A stretch of 14,135 bases of DNA, taken from contig JAILNT010000406.1 of assembly GCA_024691265.1 (NCBI GenBank), forward strand, positions 1 to 14,135, given 5' to 3'. This stretch comes from Treponema sp. (lineage in GTDB: Bacteria > Spirochaetota > Spirochaetia > Treponematales > Treponemataceae). Shown piece after piece: positions 7,561-14,135 of this stretch. Position 1 is the stretch's first letter. Each line of letters starts with the position of its first letter. Under the pieces are notes generated by a model. The model was not told the origin of the DNA, ran no database searches, and was given only the letters and a program-made list of their open reading frames with translations. A program made the translations under genes and the position numbers.

Positions 7561-8586
7561 TTGGCACGGACCAGACGATATAAGAAATTCGAAAAGAACA
7601 TTATTACTTTTTTAATGCATATAACAGTCAAGGGATTATTGCAAATAAAAAAGGCTATATTAGCGTTCTTTAAAGTCTGTGACAGCAAGCTCACAATCAT
7701 GGTAGTTCCTCATTCACAAGGCAAAGTCGTTAATTTCCAAACAAATATTTTTGCTCTTGTTTTTGGAGTAATCCTTATTCTTGGCATCGCATCATCTTTT
7801 TTATATTTCAACAATAAGATGGTAGCTTCTAACTCTGAAATTGCAAAATTAAAAGAAGAGAACAGAAAAACTCTTGCAAGTCTTGATGAACTCAGAGACG
7901 ACAATAATAATCTTATACAAACTGCCAAAAGATTTGAAACAACTTTATCACAATCACTTTCTTTACTCGGCATAAATATCAATACGTCAAATTCTTCATC
8001 TTCTACATTGAACAATGGAGACCTTTCTTCTCTTTTTGACCATAACGATAATGTTTCAGGAACATTGCAGGAATCAGCAGATATAAAACAGTTAACAGCT
8101 TATCTTGAAAGTGCAGTTCAGCCTATTGAAGAAATAAGTAAGCTTATCGAAAATCAGGGAACTTTATTTTCAGATATTCCTAGTGTTTGGCCTATAAAGG
8201 GTGGTATAGGACATGTCTCAATGGCATTTGGACAAAACCTTCACCCTATAACAGGGCAATGGTATCTGCATAAAGGTATGGACTTTTCTACCTACAGACA
8301 GGGAGACCCTGTAATTGCAACTGCAAATGGACAAGTTGTAACTGTTAGTTATGATGCATCATTTGGTAATAATATTATCATAAAGCACAAACATGGTATT
8401 TACACTCGTTATGCACATCTTAGTACAATTCGTGTAAAAAAGGGACAATTCGTATCTCAAAACGATATAATTGGTACAATTGGAAATACAGGTGTTTCAA
8501 CAGGACCACATCTTCACTATGAAGTACATATTGGTTCTGATGTAGTTGACCCTGCTAAATACGTAACTATGAAAATGGCAAAGTAA
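7561..8586 (+). CDS. Membrane-anchored M23 (LytM) peptidoglycan endopeptidase
   Basis: Predicted zinc endopeptidase that cuts peptide cross-links in the periplasmic cell wall. The start is a TTG at 7561 with AGGGG and AAGGAA just upstream; it gives 341 residues. Order: a basic cytoplasmic tail (1-62, rich in Arg and Lys, including LTIMVVPHSQGK at 44-55); one membrane span (about 63-83, IFALVFGVILILGIASSFLYF); a coiled coil (about 88-135); a Ser/Asn-rich linker; and a LytM domain (about 208-335). The metal and catalytic set is complete: HKGMD (His237, Asp241), YAHL (His286), and HLH (His317, His319). It is therefore predicted to be active rather than a degenerate activator. It is first in the operon, 62 bases before bactofilin. 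M23-bactofilin neighbours are a known cell-shape pairing, and the cytoplasmic tail is the obvious place for bactofilin to bind (inference). Confidence 0.95.
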   Translation: MARTRRYKKFEKNIITFLMHITVKGLLQIKKAILAFFKVCDSKLTIMVVPHSQGKVVNFQTNIFALVFGVILILGIASSFLYFNNKMVASNSEIAKLKEENRKTLASLDELRDDNNNLIQTAKRFETTLSQSLSLLGININTSNSSSSTLNNGDLSSLFDHNDNVSGTLQESADIKQLTAYLESAVQPIEEISKLIENQGTLFSDIPSVWPIKGGIGHVSMAFGQNLHPITGQWYLHKGMDFSTYRQGDPVIATANGQVVTVSYDASFGNNIIIKHKHGIYTRYAHLSTIRVKKGQFVSQNDIIGTIGNTGVSTGPHLHYEVHIGSDVVDPAKYVTMKMAK

Positions 8587-8648
8587 AAAAGCTTTGCTTC
8601 TTTTGCAAAAAAATGCAAAAAACAAATATAAAGGCCGAACATTAGTAT

Positions 8649-9080
8649 ATGTTTAGAAACGATGACATTTCAATAAATACAGTAATTGGTGCAGGAACGA
8701 TGATTCGTGGAGACATTCACTCAAATGGCTTCATACGTGTCGACGGAGATATTGACGGCAATATTGAAACACCTGGAAACATCATCATAAATAAAGGTGC
8801 GAGAATTCGTGGAAATGTAACTGCACGCTCTGCTATCATAGGAGGAATTATTCAAGGTAACATTACAGCACCTGTTTCAATTCATCTTTTAACCTCATCA
8901 GCAGTTTTAGGTGATATAGCAACAAGAGACCTTCAGGTAGAAGATGGAGTTATAATAAACGGACACTGTATAGCACTATCAGACGAGCAACAATACAATA
9001 CATCTTATACAAATTATGAGGATAAGAAAGCTATTCAAGCAAGATCTCTTATGCAGCCATTCTTTTCTGAACAGGATTAG
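8649..9080 (+). CDS. Bactofilin (polymer-forming cytoskeletal protein)
   Basis: A small bacterial cytoskeletal protein that folds as a right-handed beta-helix and polymerises without nucleotide, usually on the inner face of the cytoplasmic membrane. Length 143 residues, typical for the family. The DUF583 core spans about 10-110 with a regular Gly/Ile/Asn repeat: VIGAGTMIRGDIHSNGFIRV, DGDIDGNIETPGN, IIINKGARIRGNV and IIGGIIQGNITAPVS. The hallmark FIRVDGDIDGNI is at 28-39. A short N-terminal tail (MFRNDDISIN) and a polar, disordered-looking C-terminal tail (111-143) flank the core, as in characterised bactofilins. The ribosome site is weak (AAAGG lies about 15 bases upstream). It comes 62 bases after the M23 gene and 8 bases before the YaaR-like gene. 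With the hydrolase it probably localises wall cutting to set cell shape, here perhaps helical or spiral form (inference). Confidence 0.95.
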   Translation: MFRNDDISINTVIGAGTMIRGDIHSNGFIRVDGDIDGNIETPGNIIINKGARIRGNVTARSAIIGGIIQGNITAPVSIHLLTSSAVLGDIATRDLQVEDGVIINGHCIALSDEQQYNTSYTNYEDKKAIQARSLMQPFFSEQD

Positions 9081-9088
9081 CTCAAAGC

Positions 9089-9646
9089 ATGCCAACCGTA
9101 GACACGCTCAACAATCAATTAAGTAATCAATCACTATACTTTCAAGCTACAGCAGCTGCATCACAACAAGAAGCAAGGCTCGCAGCAAAAAAAAAGAAAG
9201 AAATTGAAAAGCCTCGATTAAACAGTTTTACGTCTATTTTTAAAAAAGCCCAGGAAGAAAATCAGTTAGAAGCAGAAGGTTTACCTGCAGAAATTGCTGG
9301 TATGACACCAGAAGATGCCATCGTATACTTAAAAGATAATGTAGATAGCATGGGAGATCTTTTAAAAAATTCAAAAACACCAGCTACATTTTCAAAATAT
9401 AGAACAGCTGTTAGTCAATTTATGCGTTACGTTGAAAAAAATAACTTCCAGGTTATAAAAATACAACGCAGAGGCTTTAATCGAAAAACAAAAAGAAGAC
9501 TTGACCCAAGAATACAAGTAAAAGTAATAAACACGAAATTAGACCAATTAGCATCTGATATGCTTTATAATCATATGGAAAACCTGAAACTACTTGCAAG
9601 AGTAGAAGAAATAAACGGAATGTTGATAGACTTGATTGCAATCTGA
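9089..9646 (+). CDS. YaaR-like protein (DUF327)
   Basis: A small helical cytoplasmic protein of the YaaR/DUF327 family, whose role is not established. It has 185 residues, longer than Bacillus YaaR (about 146) because of a polar N-terminal extension of roughly 40 residues (LNNQLSNQSLYFQATAAASQ, then a KKKK run). The family-like core covers about 45-183: FTSIFKKAQEE, LKNSKTPATFSKYRTAVSQF, MRYVEKNNFQVIKI, a very basic RRGFNRKTKRR patch (127-137), then KVINTKLDQLASDML and EINGMLIDL. The start ATG comes 8 bases after the bactofilin stop and has only a weak GGA upstream, so coupling is likely. The next gene is a PSP1/YaaT homologue; in Bacillus subtilis yaaR and yaaT flank holB, so the association is conserved while holB is absent here. 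Confidence 0.85.
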   Translation: MPTVDTLNNQLSNQSLYFQATAAASQQEARLAAKKKKEIEKPRLNSFTSIFKKAQEENQLEAEGLPAEIAGMTPEDAIVYLKDNVDSMGDLLKNSKTPATFSKYRTAVSQFMRYVEKNNFQVIKIQRRGFNRKTKRRLDPRIQVKVINTKLDQLASDMLYNHMENLKLLARVEEINGMLIDLIAI

Positions 9647-9670
9647 CATTATAATTTACGGAGTAAAATT

Positions 9671-10606
9671 ATGAGCGACATTTTTGAAAAAGATATAGAT
9701 AGCGATATAGAAAATATTGCCGATTTGGAAGATTCAAACTATCAGTATAATAATTATAAAGATGATGACGAAGATTATGTCTATCCTGAAAATCTTTACA
9801 AATTACGCCTTGATTATTCAAAAGAAGGTATTTATGCAACAGCTGGAAAAAATCTAAATCCCAAATTTGGAGATAAAGTAGTAATACCTACCCGCTATGG
9901 AAGAGATGTTGCAACTGTTTTAGGAAAATCTAAGCAGCCAATAGGAATAAAACCTGACGATGTAGTTCAAATCGATAGAATTGTAAGCGAGCAAGATGAA
10001 GCTCATTTACAAAGTCTAAGAGAAAGAGAAAGTCAAGCAGAGAGCATATTTAAAGAAAAAGTCGCTTTTCATAAGCTTGATATGAAATTAATATGCGTAC
10101 ATTTTCTTCTTGATGAACAAAAAGCTCTTTTCTTTTTCAGTTCAGACAACAGAGTTGATTTTAGAGAGCTTGTAAAAGACCTTGTTGCAGTATTTAAGCT
10201 TCGTATAGAACTCAGACAGATTGGAGTAAGAGATGAAAGCAGAATTACGGGAGGTTTAGGCGTATGCGGTAGACCATATTGCTGTAACTCTATATCTGAC
10301 AAACTTCGTCCTGTATCAATCAAAATGGCAAAAGAACAAAACCTTTCCCTTAATTCAATGAAAATAAGCGGACAGTGTGGAAGATTACTCTGCTGTCTTT
10401 CTTATGAATACGATTGGTATATAGATGCAAGAAAAAAATTACCACCAGAAGGCATAAGGCTTTATTATGATGGCACGAATTTCAGAGTTACAGAAGTAAA
10501 TCCAATAACATCAATGATAAAAATGATGGGAGAAGACGGTCGCCTCATAGAAATAAATGCCCAGAGATTCAAAAAGGATAATGGTCGCTGGAAAATTGTT
10601 GATTAA
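9671..10606 (+). CDS. PSP1-domain protein, YaaT/RicT family
   Basis: Homologue of Bacillus YaaT (RicT). With YlbF and YmcA, RicT forms the Ric (Y) complex, which binds Fe-S clusters and steers RNase Y in mRNA processing. Length 311. An acidic, Tyr-rich N-terminal tail covers 1-40 (DIDSDIENIADLEDSNYQY); the PSP1 core runs about 42-300. Signature motifs: ITGGLGVCGRPYCC (192-205), NLSLNSMKISGQCGRLLCCL (224-243) and SYEYD. Cysteines at 142, 199, 204, 205, 236, 241 and 242 cover the CGxxxCC and CGRLxCC positions typical of the family and available for metal binding. GGAG with a seven-base spacer precedes the ATG. It is the last gene of the operon, 24 bases after the YaaR-like gene and just before a strong terminator. 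Partners YlbF and YmcA are not in the window, so the RNA-decay role is inferred from family. Confidence 0.93.
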   Translation: MSDIFEKDIDSDIENIADLEDSNYQYNNYKDDDEDYVYPENLYKLRLDYSKEGIYATAGKNLNPKFGDKVVIPTRYGRDVATVLGKSKQPIGIKPDDVVQIDRIVSEQDEAHLQSLRERESQAESIFKEKVAFHKLDMKLICVHFLLDEQKALFFFSSDNRVDFRELVKDLVAVFKLRIELRQIGVRDESRITGGLGVCGRPYCCNSISDKLRPVSIKMAKEQNLSLNSMKISGQCGRLLCCLSYEYDWYIDARKKLPPEGIRLYYDGTNFRVTEVNPITSMIKMMGEDGRLIEINAQRFKKDNGRWKIVD

Positions 10607-10615
10607 GACTAAAAG

Positions 10616-10666
10616 AAAAAGGCAGTAGTAAAGTGTATAAAACACGTCAGACTACTGCCTTTTTTT
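10616..10666. terminator. Bidirectional intrinsic terminator between convergent operons
   Basis: A perfect 9-bp stem, GGCAGTAGT (10621-10629) with ACTACTGCC (10651-10659), is flanked by an A-run (10616-10620) and a T-run (10660-10666), so it can work in both directions. The 21-base loop holds a small second hairpin (GTGT/ACAC). It lies 9 bases after the PSP1 gene stop and 15 bases from the stop of the convergent lipoprotein gene. Confidence 0.92.
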
Positions 10667-10681
10667 ATAAGTTAATTTCTA

Positions 10682-12553
10682 TTAGCGTTCAACTGTAAAA
10701 TAATATGTAATAGTATACAAAGTATTTGAAGCAAGAGGTTTTGCATAAATCTTTATATAGTTAACTCCATCATTTAATCCATCACTATTAAATGAAACTT
10801 CAGCAGAAGCATAAGATACTTCATCAGAACTAGAAGAAGCTGTAGAAACACGATCTGTTGTAATAGCGTTAGCAGAGCCTGAAGCACTTCCATATTCTAC
10901 ATAAAAACTTTCAAAAGTATTTTCATCATTATAAGTTGTGCCAGCAGGACTTCCATTTAAAGTTACTTTGAAATCTACATTATCAGTTAAAGTAACAGTA
11001 TCTGAAAGATTTGTTGCATCTGCTCCATAAGTTACAGAAGCTCTTGAAGCATCAATTTCCTTATATTCTGCAATTGTAATAATAACAGGAGTTCCATATT
11101 CAGCTGTTACAGAGCAATCTTTATAACCTGCATATTCTGTAATCTCTGCTTTTGAGGAATCAGATGTAAGATACCATTTTGTAAAATCAGCAGCTGCTGT
11201 TGGCTTATAAAGACATGGATAACTTGTATTTTCAGAAGTGTAATCAACAGGTGCAAACAAAGTAATAGCAGAGCCTGTATAGTGAGCAACTTTATATACA
11301 ATACCTGAATAAGAAGTCTCTGCACTAGAATACAAACTGCCACCATTCAAATTATAGCTAATAACATATTGATTAATATAGTTGCCAAATTTATCAGCAT
11401 CATTAGAACATTCAAGGGCTTCTGTTGAACCTGCATTATTTACTGCACGAATTTTTGCCTTGAATAAACGACCTGTAGGAAGATTTATTGTAGCAGTAGT
11501 GTTATTTGCAACAATAGAACCATCTACAAAATCTTCATCGCTCATTTCTTCTAGCTTATAAGTTTTGTACAAAGAAGATGCTGTTCCATCACCGACATCA
11601 TAAATATCAATTTCAAAATGATTTTCATTTGAAGAATTATCAGTCCATGAAAATTTTACATTATAACTAGATATTCCATTCAAACTAACAGTATTACTAG
11701 CACTATCTGTTGCTATGTCATCAGAATATACAGTAGCAAGTTCTGCGGTAAATTCAGAAGGAGCAGTTGGAATCTTAAGTATATTAGTTATATTAATATC
11801 TTCTTTTGTTGTTGTATTTCCCTGGTCAACAACAATAAGGTCAGACCAGTTTCCAATTTCATTATTTTCAGAATTATAAAATCTGATTACCAAATTGTAT
11901 TCACCGGCATCAACTGTACTGTTTTTATATTTTAAGCTTCCAGCAGCAAGAGAAGCCATCTCTGTATCGCTTGTATCAGATGTTGTAAAAGCATCAGTAG
12001 CTTTTGTCCATTTATATTCAGTACCAGAAATAACAATACCAGTTTTATAATTGTAAAGACCAACAGTGTAAGAAGCAACTGCAGATGAAGAGTCTGTATA
12101 ATTACCGGCAATAGAAACTCCGCCCTGAGTATCTCCTGCAGGGCTTAAATTAAATGATATTGAAGAGCCTCCATTAGTAAGGTCTACAACTTCTTTTCCC
12201 TGCAATACCTGCTTAGTTAAACCTTCATCACTATAAGCCTTTAACACCAAAGTCCATATAGCATTAGAAAGTTCTACAGTTGCAGTTCCTGAGCTAACAT
12301 TAAGAGGCGAAACTTCAATAGTTGTATTTCTTGAAGATGTTCCTGTCAAAGAATAATATAAAGAATCCCTATCTAAAGCTTCTGGTAAAATAGTACGGGA
12401 TGCCGTAATTTCACCAATTTGAATAGTAAAAGTACTTGAGCTTTGACTATTATTAGAAGATGAAGAATCCTCCACAAGTCCATCAAATAAATTTGAGCAA
12501 CCTGTTAAAAATAGAGTTACAAGAAGTAACAAACCACTAACAATTTTTTTCAT
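10682..12553 (-). CDS. Large surface-type lipoprotein with Fn3-like and InlB-repeat-like regions
   Basis: A predicted lipoprotein of 623 residues. The ATG at 12551-12553 has an excellent GGAGGA site; in-frame codons further upstream run into the neighbouring gene. Signal: MKKIVSGLLLLVTLFLTGC, with the lipidated Cys at 19. A Ser/Asn-rich tether (29-40) follows. Then come an N-terminal beta domain containing ASRTILPEALDRDSLYYSLT (51-70), a second beta region (about 145-245), and a fibronectin-III-like domain (about 263-385) with YNVKFSWTDNSSNENHFEID, the classic Fn3 core pattern. A stretch opening YVISYNLNGGSLYSS (about 396-490) resembles InlB B / Listeria-Bacteroides repeats. A C-terminal beta domain completes the chain. 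Composition is very rich in Ser, Thr and Asn and poor in Arg, as expected of an exposed protein. Role unknown; adhesion or host/substrate binding is a guess. It is the last gene of its run, 22 bases after the small lipoprotein. Confidence 0.88.
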   Translation of the reverse strand: MKKIVSGLLLLVTLFLTGCSNLFDGLVEDSSSSNNSQSSSTFTIQIGEITASRTILPEALDRDSLYYSLTGTSSRNTTIEVSPLNVSSGTATVELSNAIWTLVLKAYSDEGLTKQVLQGKEVVDLTNGGSSISFNLSPAGDTQGGVSIAGNYTDSSSAVASYTVGLYNYKTGIVISGTEYKWTKATDAFTTSDTSDTEMASLAAGSLKYKNSTVDAGEYNLVIRFYNSENNEIGNWSDLIVVDQGNTTTKEDINITNILKIPTAPSEFTAELATVYSDDIATDSASNTVSLNGISSYNVKFSWTDNSSNENHFEIDIYDVGDGTASSLYKTYKLEEMSDEDFVDGSIVANNTTATINLPTGRLFKAKIRAVNNAGSTEALECSNDADKFGNYINQYVISYNLNGGSLYSSAETSYSGIVYKVAHYTGSAITLFAPVDYTSENTSYPCLYKPTAAADFTKWYLTSDSSKAEITEYAGYKDCSVTAEYGTPVIITIAEYKEIDASRASVTYGADATNLSDTVTLTDNVDFKVTLNGSPAGTTYNDENTFESFYVEYGSASGSANAITTDRVSTASSSSDEVSYASAEVSFNSDGLNDGVNYIKIYAKPLASNTLYTITYYFTVER

Positions 12554-12575
12554 AATTATTCCTCCGTTTATACTT

Positions 12576-12974
12576 TTAACTGTAATCAAAAACATACAAA
12601 TCTGCAGTTTCTTCATTTACAGTATCACTACCAGAATAAATCTTAAGTCGAATTACATAACCTTTACCAGCTTCTAATGAAGTATCTGGAATATATATAT
12701 GAAAATAACTTGTATTCAGAACAGTTGCAGAAGGCAGTTCTACTCCATCTATACTCCATTCATAACTGTCATAACCTTCTGGAGCAGAAATAGCAAAACC
12801 ACAATCAACATATACATTGTACTGATTACTTAATATTGTAGTTTCTTCTTCGACTTCCGCATTTTCATTAAATGAAAAATTTGAATTATAATCGTCCATT
12901 AAATTCGAAAAATCTGAACAGGAAGTTATTACAAGAAAACATAAAGAAGAAATCAATATTAAAAAAATCTTCAT
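12576..12974 (-). CDS. Small lipoprotein with a PKD/Ig-like domain
   Basis: A predicted lipoprotein of 132 residues with signal MKIFLILISSLCFLVITSC and lipidated Cys19, followed by SDFSNLMDDY. The ATG at 12972-12974 is chosen; a TTG two codons upstream (12980) is possible. No good ribosome site is seen, and the start lies 12 bases after the stop of the upstream barrel gene, so coupling is likely. After an acidic spacer (NENAEVEEE), the mature part reads YNVYVDCGFAISAPEGYDSY, EWSIDGVEL, and then YFHIYIPDTSLEAGKGYVIR, followed by a final strand (ETADLYVFD). The EWSIDG turn and strand order resemble PKD or bacterial Ig-like sandwiches. It probably works with the larger lipoprotein and the barrel encoded next to it. 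Function unknown. Confidence 0.8.
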   Translation of the reverse strand: MKIFLILISSLCFLVITSCSDFSNLMDDYNSNFSFNENAEVEEETTILSNQYNVYVDCGFAISAPEGYDSYEWSIDGVELPSATVLNTSYFHIYIPDTSLEAGKGYVIRLKIYSGSDTVNEETADLYVFDYS

Positions 12975-12986
12975 ACACAAAAAGTT

Positions 12987-13580
12987 CTAAAACCGAATTC
13001 GATAACCAAGCTCCAAATCAGGAACAAACTTTAATATTCTGTCATAATTTGCTCCAAATCCAATTTCAAAATTAAATAGATAAACTTGCAAATTAGCACC
13101 AATCATTGGCGAATAATAAATAGAACTAAAAGCAAATTCATTCAAATGTTGTCCATAAAGGCATAAAGCTCTAAAACCAGCTCTAAGCTCAAGAGCAAGA
13201 GAAGTTGCATTACTAAAATTAAATTGAACTCCAGCAGGAAGAGAGGCTGCAAGTCCTAATATTTTAGGTGGATCCATTTCGTCTCCATCTACTTCATATG
13301 TATATGGAAAATCACTATCCGGCAATACATACATAAAATCACAGGCAAATCCAGTGTACAAAATAGGCAGAAGTATTTTTTTCTTATATTCAGCACCAAG
13401 TTTGAAACCATTTTTATATGGGTCATTTACAGAAAGAAGTCCTAAATAAATACAAAGAGAATCATCTTTCTTTTTACTTTTTTTATCAGAACTATTTTCT
13501 GAACCAGAAGCTTCACCTGTAGCAGAGTCTGTTTTACCTTCACTAGTAGCTACAGATTTATCTAACTTTTTCTCTTTTAT
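12987..13580 (-). CDS. C-terminal outer-membrane beta-barrel half of a split gene (5' part lost at an inverted-repeat junction)
   Basis: Open minus-strand frame with no credible start. It enters from the inverted repeat (IKEKKLDKSVAT), and an in-frame TAG lies just beyond the junction at 13584-13586. A low-complexity charged linker follows (TSEGKTDSATGEASGSENSS, then DKKSKKKDD). Next come about 160 residues of alternating hydrophobic strands with aromatic girdles: SLCIYLGLLSV, GFKLGAEYKKK, LPAGVQFNFS, SLALELRAGF, LQVYLFNFEIGFGANYD, and a final PDLELGYRIRF. The C-terminal Phe is the usual recognition signal for the BAM machinery, so this is probably an outer-membrane barrel of about eight strands. 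A TTG at 13361 could be mis-taken as a start but lies inside the barrel (ILPILYTG in frame before it is KKKILLPI). The missing N-terminal half is the propeller-like segment encoded on the opposite strand at 13581-14135. Confidence 0.75.
   Translation of the reverse strand: MKEKKLDKSVATSEGKTDSATGEASGSENSSDKKSKKKDDSLCIYLGLLSVNDPYKNGFKLGAEYKKKILLPILYTGFACDFMYVLPDSDFPYTYEVDGDEMDPPKILGLAASLPAGVQFNFSNATSLALELRAGFRALCLYGQHLNEFAFSSIYYSPMIGANLQVYLFNFEIGFGANYDRILKFVPDLELGYRIRF
13545..13580. repeat. Left copy of a perfect 36-base inverted repeat
   Basis: This segment is the exact reverse complement of 14100-14135. On the minus strand it encodes IKEKKLDKSVAT at the start of the linker ahead of the barrel. 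Identity stops sharply at 13580/13581; on the other side the match cannot be followed because the partner copy ends at the window edge. Confidence 0.97.
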
Positions 13581-14135
13581 TATCTACGTTATACAAAACA
13601 ATTATCAAAAACCGAATTAGATAGCTTTGATAGTAAAGTTATTAATCTTACTTTTTCCAATAATTCCAAATATTTGCTTTGTGTTTGTGATAATGGTAGT
13701 GTAAATATTTATGATACTAAAACTCTTTCACTTGTGAATTCTTTTATACTTAATCCGGAAGTGAATGTTCCAATACAATTTTCTATTGATTCTGACAGTC
13801 TGATTTTTTTGAAAGATTCTGAAAATCTTGTTTTTTCTGACTTTAATGGTAACGAAATAAAGTCTTTGCATGTGAAAGACTCTTTAGCTATAAAAAATGT
13901 AAAAGTTTTTAATGCTGATAATAAATATATTGCAGTACAAACTTCTAATGATGATATTCTCCTTTATTCTTATAATGATTTGTCATATCTAAAAAAGTAT
14001 TCGTCTTGTGATAAAGCCTGTATGACTGATTTTTTATTCTCTTATAATTTTGATTATTTAATTCAGGCTTATGAAAATGGTTATATATATAGAACAGATA
14101 TAAAAGAGAAAAAGTTAGATAAATCTGTAGCTACT
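13581..14135 (+). CDS. N-terminally truncated beta-propeller-like (WD40-type) fragment of the same split gene
   Basis: Plus-strand open frame of 185 codons running to the last base of the window, with no ATG, GTG or TTG at a plausible start; upstream it meets a TAA at 13563-13565 within the repeat. Its product has repeating four-strand blade-like units: KVINLTFSNNSKYLLCVCDN, GSVNIYDTKTLSLV, PIQFSIDSDSLIFLKDSE, KYIAVQTSNDDILLYSYNDL and DYLIQAYENGYIYRTD. The x-FS-NSKYLL-DNGSVNIYDTKTL pattern is WD40-like. The last 12 codons (14100-14135) encode IKEKKLDKSVAT, identical in sequence and frame to the entry of the minus-strand barrel gene. Base composition and codon use match the neighbours, so this is native sequence in the wrong orientation rather than foreign DNA. 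Confidence 0.7.
14100..14135. repeat. Right copy of the 36-base inverted repeat, ending at the window edge
   Basis: Exact reverse complement of 13545-13580. Because it ends on the last base of the window, the true extent of the match is unknown. If the repeat continues, the window end is re-reading the barrel gene, which would mark the contig end as a fold-back. Confidence 0.97.

Noticed and set aside
8578..8604. Hairpin GCAAAG/CTTTGC followed by TTCTTTT right at the M23 stop codon, considered as a terminator separating the peptidase from bactofilin.
   Set aside because: Only a 6-bp stem with low GC and an interrupted T-run; at most weak attenuation. No fresh promoter is obvious ahead of bactofilin.
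12987..13361. Barrel gene as a complete 124-residue protein starting at the TTG at 13361.
   Set aside because: The frame is open and strand-like well upstream of that codon, there is no signal peptide after it and no ribosome site; an outer-membrane protein would need both.
12996..13625. A short shared string (AAAACCGAATT plus GATA) near 12990-13006 and near 13608-13623, possibly a second repeat tied to the rearrangement.
   Set aside because: Only about 11 contiguous bases in AT-rich DNA, not located at either junction, and the encoded contexts are unrelated; chance is enough.
13581..14099. The propeller segment as an inserted foreign element or mobile element.
   Set aside because: No transposase, no target-site duplication, same base composition and codon use as the neighbours, and its reading frame joins the adjacent gene exactly.

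Overview
The window reads as low-GC spirochaete chromosome, most likely a Treponema or close relative. Three things point there: an archaeal-type phenylalanyl-tRNA synthetase alpha subunit (known in spirochaetes), a diderm envelope (lipoproteins and an outer-membrane barrel ending in Phe), and several exported proteins with no relative I recognise outside that group. Genus is inference; there is no rRNA or other marker to test it.

Region 1 (1-7345, minus strand) is one tightly packed co-directional run. In transcription order it holds a TatD-family metal hydrolase, a tRNA-dihydrouridine synthase, a large helical protein of unknown function, a GAF-GGDEF diguanylate cyclase, two exported proteins of unknown function, and pheS, which runs off the left edge. 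Gaps are 13 to 51 bases and one pair overlaps by 11 bases, so a single operon is likely. A good sigma-70-type promoter lies ahead of tatD.

Region 2 (7471-10666, plus strand) is a clean four-gene unit. It starts at a near-consensus extended -10 promoter and ends at a strong terminator. It encodes a membrane-anchored M23 (LytM) endopeptidase, a bactofilin, a YaaR/DUF327 protein and a PSP1-domain protein of the YaaT/RicT family. The first two look like a cell-shape module (a cytoskeletal scaffold with a wall hydrolase). The last two echo the Bacillus yaaR-holB-yaaT neighbourhood. The minus-strand and plus-strand promoters sit back to back in the 7346-7560 spacer.

Region 3 (10682-13580, minus strand) encodes a large surface-type lipoprotein, a small lipoprotein with a PKD/Ig-like look, and, upstream of both, the C-terminal beta-barrel half of an outer-membrane protein. 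It converges on region 2 at a shared bidirectional terminator.

Region 4 (13545-14135) is the oddest part. A perfect 36-base inverted repeat (13545-13580 and 14100-14135) brackets about 519 bases whose plus strand encodes a beta-propeller-like protein. Read through the repeat, the propeller frame continues exactly in frame into the minus-strand barrel gene. The real gene is therefore probably one propeller-linker-barrel fusion, and here it is folded back on itself. Because the second repeat copy ends on the last base of the window and the propeller has no start codon in either orientation, a fold-back chimera or assembly artefact is the leading explanation. A true invertible segment is the alternative. 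No RNA gene, CRISPR array or insertion sequence was found.
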